Source: CAYVBJ01 sp964415185 (GTDB lineage Bacteria > Bacteroidota > Rhodothermia > Balneolales > Balneolaceae). From it: a DNA stretch of 5,733 nt. The stretch's first letter is position 1. Each line of letters opens with the position of its first letter. The DNA is taken from the NCBI GenBank assembly GCA_964415185.1, contig CAYPZI010000165.1, positions 1 to 5,733 of the forward strand, in the 5' to 3' direction. The translations under genes and the position numbers were made by a program. Shown in pieces: positions 1 to 4,897 of this stretch. A model generated the notes under the pieces. The model worked only from the letters and a program-made list of their open reading frames with translations, ran no database searches and was not told the DNA's origin.

Positions 1-116
1 GGTTTTTAACCGCAGAGTTGCACAGTGTTCCGCAGAGTTTATATTTTTATAACGAGTAAACTCAAAATCACACTGCGTGACACCGTGATACACTGCGGTT
101 AATCCCTCTGTGAGTT
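1..116. repeat. Long imperfect inverted repeat of the CGCAGAG/CACAGTG intergenic family
   Basis: The left arm at 6-38 pairs with the right arm at 70-102: 27 of 33 positions pair, one of them as G-U, with a 31-nt AT-rich loop. Each arm consists of three 10-nt units: 11-20, 21-30 and 31-40 on the left (units one and three match at 9 of 10), and 71-80, 81-90 and 91-100 on the right. The tail at 99-114 (TTAATCCCTCTGTGAG) belongs to the same repeat and recurs at 4180-4222. Similar 'cacagag/cgcagag' repeats are common between genes in environmental bacteria; their function is not established. It lies downstream of the CHAT gene. No T-run follows the stem on either strand, so I do not call it an intrinsic terminator, although it could protect a 3' end. 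It may extend left of the window. Confidence 0.8.
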
Positions 117-172
117 ATCCAAAGGTACTAAAACTGCATATATATAGATTTGATCCTGGCTGAAGGCTGAAA

Positions 173-3013
173 TTAAGCCATGAATGATTTCCTGGTTTTT
201 CTGCGGCGGGCAGTCCAGGTTATTCCGAATAGCAGGACTGAAGCAAGGGCAAGCTGAACCTCAATATTTCCGGATTTTTGAATCAGGGCCTTATCATCGC
301 CGTTCAGCATGTAGGGACCCCAAAAATGAGGATTGGCGTTTCTGTGTTTAATGAAATGGATTTTCGCCAGCCTCAGGGCTTCCGATTTGCTGTGCCCTTC
401 GTTTAAATGATCGTAAAACCGGATTGCAAATTCGGATGCAAAGCTGTCATTTACCGACCAGCCATTCAGCACAAGGCTTTGAGCTCCTGCATAACGAAGC
501 GCCCGGCTAATGCCCATGATGCCGCTGCCCTGCAAGTAGGTTCCCGCACCGGATTCACAGGAATTAAGCATTACAAGTTCGTTGCGGAGATTCAGATTGA
601 AAAGCTCGTAGGCAAAGAGCTGTCCGGCCAGCGTGGTGTCTTTTACTCCTTCATCAGGATTTAAAAACAACCGTGAAAAAAGCGGATCACTTTCCGACAC
701 TTCACTGTGGGTAGCCATGTGTAAAATCCGGCTTGAAGGGGCTATTTTTCTGAACGCGGAAGGCGTTGCCTCCGATTCCAGAATAGCATTCTTTATATCG
801 AACCGCCCCAGTTTGTCAACTGTTTTTCCAACTTCACGCGGTGCCTGTGGCAATGAAACCAGGTTTTTTTGCCCGTTACGGCTGAAATCAGAGATGCCGA
901 AACCTGAAAAGTCAAATTCATAACTGCTGCCCGATGATTTTACGGTCAATTCATTCAGGTTATTCAGATACCTGACCCGGTATTTTTCAACGAGATAGGA
1001 AGTGGATCCGTAACTTACCTGTGAAAGCGGCGGGGTTACCGGCAGTACGTCGAGCGGAAGCTGATGCAGGTAGCTGTCGGGCATAACAGTGATTGTCCTG
1101 ATGCGCTCCGGTGTGCTTGCAAAATCCAGATAAGAGTATACCCGGTAAAGCTTTTGAAGATCGGTTTTTCCGGTTACCATCGAGTTGATGGCTGAATTGA
1201 ACAGTTCATCAATTTCACCGGTAAGTGTCAGTTTCCGGACGTTCAGATTCTGATCCGTGAGTTTTGAGATATAGAGGTTATCCCCGATCAGGCTTAAATG
1301 AACCAGCATTTCGTCCGGGCGCAGTTGCCTTTGAATTGCCCATACCGGCTTGGGGGCTTGCAGGGCATGGTTATTCAGCTTGGATGTGATTTCCCTTTTT
1401 CTGACGCTAAGCACTTCAATTTCGTTTTGAAGAGACATTCGTTCGGAAGGCGAGGCAGTCAATAATTTTTTCCTCAGGTTGTCCATCTGCATGTCAAGCT
1501 GCTGCTCCCGGTTTAATTCTTCCTCCGTCAGAATTTCAGCTTTTACGAGCGGGTTTTGCACCATCGATGCATCATTGATGGTTTTTACCCTGTCCAAAAA
1601 ACGGAGTGCCTGATCCTCGCGGCCATTGGCGATCAGAAAGTCCGCATAGCTTTCAAAAACCTGTAGATATTCGTTTTCAACGCTCCAGTAACCTGTTTCG
1701 ATCTGGGAAGTATTGCGGGCACGGTCGAGTACCAGGTCAACGGTTTGATCCAGAATCTGCTCGGCTTTGTCAAGATTACCGTCTTGAATAGCAAGCTGCG
1801 CTTCGAGATGGTTGGCCTGGGCGAGAAAATTAAAATTTAATACCGACAGGTCATTTGAGTGAAAATTGTTCAGATTCCTTCTAAGGCTGTTAAAATCTGA
1901 AACGACATAATCAATTTCCATCATCTTGACCAGCGCCTGGAGATAATCCCTTGTGTTATTTTCTTCGGCGGCCAAATCAAGGGCATGGTTTAAGTTATTA
2001 TAACTTTCATCATAGTTACCCTGAAGTTTATGAACCACGGCCCTCTCAAAGAGTAATCGTGAGGCAATTTTTTTATTATTGAGATCGTCATTAGCTCTTT
2101 GTGCAATATCCAGATAGTGCTGGGCCATCTCATAATCTTTTTCCGACTCATAATAGTAAACTGCCATTGAAATATTCAGTTCGGCTTTCATTTCCGAATT
2201 GTCGATGCGTTCGGCAATTTCAATTCCGCGGTCCAGGTTTTCAAGGGCACGGTCCCAGTCCTGGTTTTTTCTGTAAAACTGAAACAGGTTCCGGTAAATG
2301 CGGATTATGTTTTCATCGTCAGTCAATTCCTTTGCAAGATCGAGTGCCGCAAACTGGTTTTTGATGTAGTTATTGTTCTCACCCAGCATGAAATGAACCA
2401 AGCCGAGATTATTCAAGACGCGAAATTTAAGATTGGGCGATAAATTATCTTCATCTTGAAGAATATTCTCAAAAATGCTTTTTGACTCCTGGTATTTTCC
2501 AAGCCGGTAGAGATAGGCACCCTGTGTGATTTTAATGGTTCTCAGCGTGGTATTATCATTGAGAAACCGGCTTAACGGAATCGAATAATCCCTCTGAATT
2601 TCAAGGCTTTTATTGATATTACCGGTAATGTACATGGAGAAGTCGAACGCCTTATACATGTTTCTTTTCAGGTCGGTGGGGGGTATCAGGTCAAGATCNN
2701 NNNNNNNNNNNNNNNNNNNNNNNNNNNNNNNNNNNNNNNNNNNNNNNNNNNNNNNNNNNNNNNNNNNNNNNNNNNNNNNNNNNNNNNNNNNNNNNNNNGT
2801 ACTAACCGGTCGACCATCTTCACCCAAAATAGGATCCATTTCGTCAACACCGTTAATGATATCGCCCGGGTTAACAGTTTGGCCTGTTGTTTCAATGTTT
2901 TCGAAATCTTCGGCGGCGAAGTTGGAGTCGGTTACTGACGCGCAGCCGGCAGTTAAAACGAGAGCAAATACAATTGCGGTTATTTTGGAGATAGTATTGT
3001 TGATAAGTTCCAT
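173..3013 (-). CDS. TPR-CHAT domain lipoprotein, putative caspase-like cysteine protease (contains assembly gap)
   Basis: Nominally 946 residues, of which 34 (72-105) are unknown because of an N-run. The ATG start gives a lipoprotein signal peptide: a short n-region, a hydrophobic core at 11-22, and lipobox L20-T-A-G-C24. An acidic linker (about 25-71) follows, then TPR-like helical pairs over about 160-480, for example near 203-231, 239-270, 277-309, 317-350, 400-430 and 451-481. A charged coiled-coil-like stretch lies at 495-547. The CHAT domain spans about 556-900. Its likely catalytic His is H769 in MATHS (codon 707-709) and its Cys is C819 in NSCESG (codon 557-559), both at positions expected for CHAT/separase-like peptidases. 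A hydrophobic segment at 919-935 and a basic RRRKTRK tail end the protein. In the family, TPRs recognise ligands or substrates while CHAT cleaves proteins; the substrate here is unknown. Lipidation and the C-terminal segment suggest a periplasm-facing, membrane-tethered protease. It is divergent from a sigma-factor gene. Numbering and reading-frame continuity across the gap are not assured. Confidence 0.9.
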   Translation of the reverse strand: MELINNTISKITAIVFALVLTAGCASVTDSNFAAEDFENIETTGQTVNPGDIINGVDEMDPILGEDGRPVSXXXXXXXXXXXXXXXXXXXXXXXXXXXXXXXXXXDLDLIPPTDLKRNMYKAFDFSMYITGNINKSLEIQRDYSIPLSRFLNDNTTLRTIKITQGAYLYRLGKYQESKSIFENILQDEDNLSPNLKFRVLNNLGLVHFMLGENNNYIKNQFAALDLAKELTDDENIIRIYRNLFQFYRKNQDWDRALENLDRGIEIAERIDNSEMKAELNISMAVYYYESEKDYEMAQHYLDIAQRANDDLNNKKIASRLLFERAVVHKLQGNYDESYNNLNHALDLAAEENNTRDYLQALVKMMEIDYVVSDFNSLRRNLNNFHSNDLSVLNFNFLAQANHLEAQLAIQDGNLDKAEQILDQTVDLVLDRARNTSQIETGYWSVENEYLQVFESYADFLIANGREDQALRFLDRVKTINDASMVQNPLVKAEILTEEELNREQQLDMQMDNLRKKLLTASPSERMSLQNEIEVLSVRKREITSKLNNHALQAPKPVWAIQRQLRPDEMLVHLSLIGDNLYISKLTDQNLNVRKLTLTGEIDELFNSAINSMVTGKTDLQKLYRVYSYLDFASTPERIRTITVMPDSYLHQLPLDVLPVTPPLSQVSYGSTSYLVEKYRVRYLNNLNELTVKSSGSSYEFDFSGFGISDFSRNGQKNLVSLPQAPREVGKTVDKLGRFDIKNAILESEATPSAFRKIAPSSRILHMATHSEVSESDPLFSRLFLNPDEGVKDTTLAGQLFAYELFNLNLRNELVMLNSCESGAGTYLQGSGIMGISRALRYAGAQSLVLNGWSVNDSFASEFAIRFYDHLNEGHSKSEALRLAKIHFIKHRNANPHFWGPYMLNGDDKALIQKSGNIEVQLALASVLLFGITWTARRRKTRKSFMA
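2699..2798. other. Assembly gap (100 N)
   Basis: Exactly 100 ambiguous bases interrupt the coding sequence of the TPR-CHAT lipoprotein between the acidic post-lipobox linker and the first TPR. A round 100 is the conventional placeholder for a scaffold gap of unknown size, so the true length may differ. Both flanks read open in the same frame with the placeholder length, which would occur one time in three by chance. The signal peptide and the CHAT domain therefore probably, but not certainly, belong to one gene. Confidence 0.97.
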
Positions 3014-3110
3014 GACGCTTCTGATTTTTTGGTTAGATTTTAGTCACCTTAGATTCCTTCAAGGCTTGAGAAATATAACACGTGATTGTTACACTTAAAA
3101 GAGAAAATAA

Positions 3111-3285
3111 TTTTTTTTTAATTTTTTTTTCTCCTGACAGGTAGGCGCTTACATATTATCAGGTATACTAAGACATTAAATAACAATAAATTATGGTATT
3201 ATTAAATGGATAAAAAAAACAGAAAAAAATTTAACTCTTCAGGTAAAATATTTGGAAAAAATTTATTTTTTATAAGAAAATTTTT
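3111..3285. promoter_or_regulatory. Helically phased A/T-tracts (predicted curved DNA)
   Basis: T9 at 3111-3119 and T9 at 3122-3130 have centres 11 bp apart. A8 at 3212-3219 and A7 at 3223-3229 have centres 10.5 bp apart. A6 at 3256-3261, T6 at 3266-3271 and A4T5 at 3277-3285 have centres about 10-12 bp apart. Tracts repeating at about one helical turn are a known cause of intrinsic DNA bending and can act as UP-like elements or as sites for nucleoid proteins. The T9 pair lies about 100-115 bp upstream of the CHAT start, where it reads as A-tracts on the coding strand. Confidence 0.5.
3133..3165 (-). promoter_or_regulatory. Candidate operator/promoter cluster upstream of the CHAT gene
   Basis: Read on the minus strand, two TACCTG hexamers (3165-3160 and 3143-3138) lie 22 bp apart, close to two helical turns. 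They flank GTAAGCGCCTA (3152-3142), which matches GTAAGCGACTA upstream of the sigma gene at 10 of 11 positions. The inner TACCTG overlaps a perfect odd palindrome, CCTGTCAGG (3141-3133). The cluster ends 119 bp upstream of the CHAT ATG. Direct repeats on one face of the helix around a shared core are typical of regulator sites, but no specific regulator can be named. Confidence 0.4.
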
Positions 3286-3343
3286 GAAATAGGACCCGAT
3301 TCTGTGCGTGAATTTTAGAGCGTAAAAGGAGTGAGAGAATTGT

Positions 3344-3363
3344 GGATAAATTATTTTTTATCC
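3344..3363. repeat. Short AT-rich inverted repeat
   Basis: GGATAAA (3344-3350) is the exact complement of TTTATCC (3357-3363), with a 6-nt spacer. It lies in the middle of the divergent region, 176 bp upstream of the sigma-factor start. It could be a protein-binding site or a weak hairpin. With such an AT-rich arm composition, chance is a real alternative. Confidence 0.35.
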
Positions 3364-3404
3364 GGCCTTGGTATTTCGAATAATTTTTGAATGTTTTTTG
3401 TTTT

Positions 3405-3434
3405 TTTGGTCTGAAGTGCACAAATTTAGGTTGG
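3405..3434 (+). promoter_or_regulatory. Weak candidate Bacteroidota-type promoter for the sigma-factor gene
   Basis: TTTG at 3405-3408 is followed after 18 nt by TAGGTTGG at 3427-3434. This resembles the Bacteroidota primary-sigma consensus (TTTG near -33 and TAnnTTTG near -7), with one mismatch in the -7 box. The spacer is slightly short of the usual range. Transcription from here would give an untranslated leader of roughly 100 nt containing the 3487-3504 hairpin. T-rich surroundings make false matches easy. Confidence 0.22.
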
Positions 3435-3486
3435 TTGATCATATAAGGCTTGTGTGGATTCTTATTCTAAAAAATTCAAAATTTTA

Positions 3487-3509
3487 GCTTACCTTCCGGT
3501 AAGCGACTA
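3487..3509 (+). promoter_or_regulatory. Perfect hairpin/inverted repeat plus shared GTAAGCG element before the sigma gene
   Basis: GCTTACC (3487-3493) and GGTAAGC (3498-3504) are exact complements around a TTCC loop. The right arm is the start of GTAAGCGACTA (3499-3509), the element also found facing the CHAT gene at 3152-3142. The element ends 30 nt before the GTG start. It could be a DNA operator, an ECF-type -35 region used for autoregulation, or an mRNA stem-loop close to the ribosome-binding region. No T-run follows, so it is not an intrinsic terminator. Confidence 0.45.
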
Positions 3510-3539
3510 TTAAGTATTAACCTGAACAGACTAACTTAC

Positions 3540-4133
3540 GTGGCACGGTTCAATTATTCGGAATTAGTTGATGCATTGCAGGACGGCGACAGGGAGACGG
3601 CAAATTCCGTTCTGCGGGAGGTAATGCCCCGGCTTGTGGATTATCTCGAGGTTGTTATGAACTCGGACAAAAGAACAGCGAGGGAATGTGTACAACAGGC
3701 TTGCCTTGATGTTTTTGAGCAGATTCATAAAGACAAAATCAGGAACAGCAAATATATCTTCAGTTATCTTATCAAATCGGTCAGGAATGAGTATATCCGA
3801 TATACGAAGTATCAACATCGCTTTGCCTATAGTGATGACTCGATGGACCATATCATTGAACCTGAAGAACAGATCGATAACCTTGTTGAGGAAGACCGCC
3901 AGCGCATTCTCAAAGAGTGTATTGAAGAGCTTGGAAAAAAGAACAAACGCTTCATACTCTACATTTTTGAAAATCCGGATGCATCCACCAAAGTGCTCAG
4001 CAAGCAATTCCGGCTTTCGGAAGCCAATGTGCGTACGAAAAAGTCCCGCATCATCAGCCGTTTGCATGAGTGTTATAAATCGAAAAGCGATGATGATGTG
4101 ACTCATCAAATCGAAAATGATGAAGATTATTAG
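3540..4133 (+). CDS. ECF-type sigma-70 family RNA polymerase sigma factor
   Basis: A 197-residue protein with the two-domain layout of extracytoplasmic-function sigma factors. Region 2 spans about residues 29-95, including the conserved helix around R48-F59 and the aromatic/basic stretch Y76-K90 used for core binding and -10 recognition. An acidic linker follows at 98-120. Region 4 spans about 121-180, with a helix-turn-helix around T150-L175 for -35 recognition. There is no region 1.1 or region 3. It should direct core RNA polymerase to a small dedicated promoter set. The start is GTG; the frame is open upstream to 3468 but offers no ATG, GTG or TTG there. No Shine-Dalgarno sequence is visible. 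The last 16 residues (182-197) form a polar, largely acidic tail beyond region 4. No anti-sigma gene is adjacent: the divergent neighbour is the CHAT lipoprotein and the downstream neighbour is convergent pdeM. Its regulon and activating signal cannot be read from sequence. Confidence 0.88.
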   Translation: MARFNYSELVDALQDGDRETANSVLREVMPRLVDYLEVVMNSDKRTARECVQQACLDVFEQIHKDKIRNSKYIFSYLIKSVRNEYIRYTKYQHRFAYSDDSMDHIIEPEEQIDNLVEEDRQRILKECIEELGKKNKRFILYIFENPDASTKVLSKQFRLSEANVRTKKSRIISRLHECYKSKSDDDVTHQIENDEDY

Positions 4134-4157
4134 GAGCTGACCTTTCCATCATTTTTT
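4114..4157 (+). terminator. Weak candidate terminator of the sigma-factor gene
   Basis: AAAATGATG at 4114-4122, inside the last codons, is complementary to CATCATTTT at 4147-4155, and the T-run continues to 4157. The stem is 9 bp but AT-rich, and the 24-nt loop is long, so this is a marginal intrinsic terminator at best. No better candidate is seen in the 105-bp convergent gap on either strand. Confidence 0.2.
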
Positions 4158-4179
4158 GAGGTGGATATTAAAAAATGTA

Positions 4180-4222
4180 GGTTTTTCACACGGAGGGAGT
4201 TAAGAATTCGCAGAGGATGCAG
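4180..4222. repeat. Decayed second copy of the left-end intergenic repeat
   Basis: GGTTTTT at 4180-4186 and CGCAGAG at 4209-4215 reproduce GGTTTTT at 1-7 and CGCAGAG at 31-37, with a spacing that differs by only 1 nt. On the minus strand, TTAACTCCCTCCGTGTGA (4202-4185) also matches the tail of the left copy at 99-114 with few changes. The long inverted arm is not preserved. It occupies the convergent gap between the sigma and pdeM genes. Confidence 0.6.
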
Positions 4223-4238
4223 TTTTAACTTTCGATGA

Positions 4239-4886
4239 TTATACTTCAAAAACGTAGCCATCTGAAATTGCAAATATCCTGTTGTCTTTCTTTTTCTTGA
4301 CCGGATAGATGCCTGTCAACGTACCGAAAGCCGGTAAAATCAGCCTGTTGTCTTGCAGATGGTAGCACGGCAGGCTTATGCTTTGCCTGCCTTTTCCTTT
4401 TATCCTGATGCCGGGATGAATGTGTCCGGAGACCGTGATTGAACCTTCAGGTTCTTTAATTTGCAGGCCGGGATCATGAATAAAAAAGAATGGTGCCAGA
4501 TAAAGAGTATTTTTAAGGGTTAAAGAGGCATTCGCATAGTCAGAATCATTTAGAATGTCATGATTGCCGCGCACCAATATCATCTCAAGTTCATCAAATT
4601 TCATTCTGAAATTAATGAAATTCTTCCAGTTGCGGTTTATGCTGCTGTGGAAGAGGTCACCGATAATAATCACAGATTTAGGCTCATAAGCATTTATCAG
4701 CCACTCAAGCCTTGCAAGCGTATCTCGTCCGGAATCTTCAGGCAGTGGAATGCCATGTTTTCTGAAATGAGCCGCCTTTCCAAGATGCAGATCGGAGAGG
4801 ATCAAAGCTTCATGCTCTGTCCAGTAAAGGGCTCTGCCGGAGCTTAACTGCAGATTCTGTCCGGCTACATTAAGCTGAAAACTCAT
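4239..4886 (-). CDS. pdeM: Ligase-associated DNA damage response endonuclease PdeM (metallophosphoesterase)
   Basis: A 215-residue calcineurin-like phosphoesterase with the full metal-binding set, numbered from the ATG: D32 and H34 in SDLHLGKA, D77 in GDLFHS, GNHD at 107-110, HDPG from H137, and H155/H157 in SGHIHP. The early RALYW and the HFRKHGIPLPE segment after motif I are typical of the PdeM subfamily, a predicted DNA-acting phosphodiesterase/endonuclease in ligase-associated repair operons. It is cytoplasmic, with no signal peptide. I prefer the ATG at 4886, which leaves 11 nt after the helicase stop. An in-frame TTG at 4901 would add five residues and overlap that stop by 4 nt (TTGA). 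Neither start has a clear Shine-Dalgarno sequence. It follows the helicase gene on the same strand and is presumably co-transcribed with it; its 3' end faces the sigma-factor gene. Confidence 0.93.
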   Translation of the reverse strand: MSFQLNVAGQNLQLSSGRALYWTEHEALILSDLHLGKAAHFRKHGIPLPEDSGRDTLARLEWLINAYEPKSVIIIGDLFHSSINRNWKNFINFRMKFDELEMILVRGNHDILNDSDYANASLTLKNTLYLAPFFFIHDPGLQIKEPEGSITVSGHIHPGIRIKGKGRQSISLPCYHLQDNRLILPAFGTLTGIYPVKKKKDNRIFAISDGYVFEV

Positions 4887-4897
4887 TGCTGACTGTG

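Larger units (their letters stand above)
3014..3539. promoter_or_regulatory. Divergent AT-rich intergenic regulatory region between the CHAT and sigma-factor genes
   Basis: These 526 bp lie between the two divergent start codons and contain no convincing gene or RNA on either strand. The region is far more AT-rich than the flanking genes and holds homopolymeric A and T tracts, three copies of CAGGTA (3138, 3160, 3240), a shared GTAAGCG element facing each gene, and two short inverted repeats (3344-3363 and 3487-3504). The length and the motif density are greater than two simple promoters need. Both genes must be transcribed from here, and a shared regulator or autoregulation by the sigma factor is a reasonable inference. 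No classical -35/-10 pair is clear for the CHAT gene. Confidence 0.75.

Noticed and set aside
149..161. TTTGATCCTGGCT, identical to part of the conserved 5' end of 16S rRNA
   Set aside because: The match stops after 13 nt; the following sequence is the stop and 3' end of the CHAT gene, with no further rRNA similarity. Treated as coincidence.
154..178. GGCTGAA direct repeat with nearby AGCC as a terminator for the CHAT gene
   Set aside because: Reading on the minus strand, there is no stable GC stem followed by a T-run.
407..923. Plus-strand open frames at 407-664 and 633-923
   Set aside because: They are antisense to the well-supported CHAT coding sequence and have unnatural protein composition and no recognisable domain.
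2613..3098. Plus-strand open frame through the N-gap
   Set aside because: It is bridged by 100 unknown bases and is antisense to the lipoprotein signal region, so it has no independent support.
3564..4109. Minus-strand 181-codon open frame antisense to the sigma-factor gene
   Set aside because: The sense frame has clear sigma region 2 and region 4 features; the antisense product resembles no family I recognise and is explained as a shadow.
173..4133. Type III-E CRISPR (Craspase-like) locus
   Set aside because: TPR-CHAT plus a sigma factor is suggestive, but there is no repeat-spacer array, no effector and no Csx30/31-like gene in the window. The CHAT protein also has a lipoprotein signal, which does not fit a cytoplasmic RNA-guided complex.
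4170..4186. A-run/T-run pair (AAAAA...TTTTT) as a bidirectional terminator in the convergent gap
   Set aside because: The stem would be A-T only with no GC core, too weak to call an intrinsic terminator.
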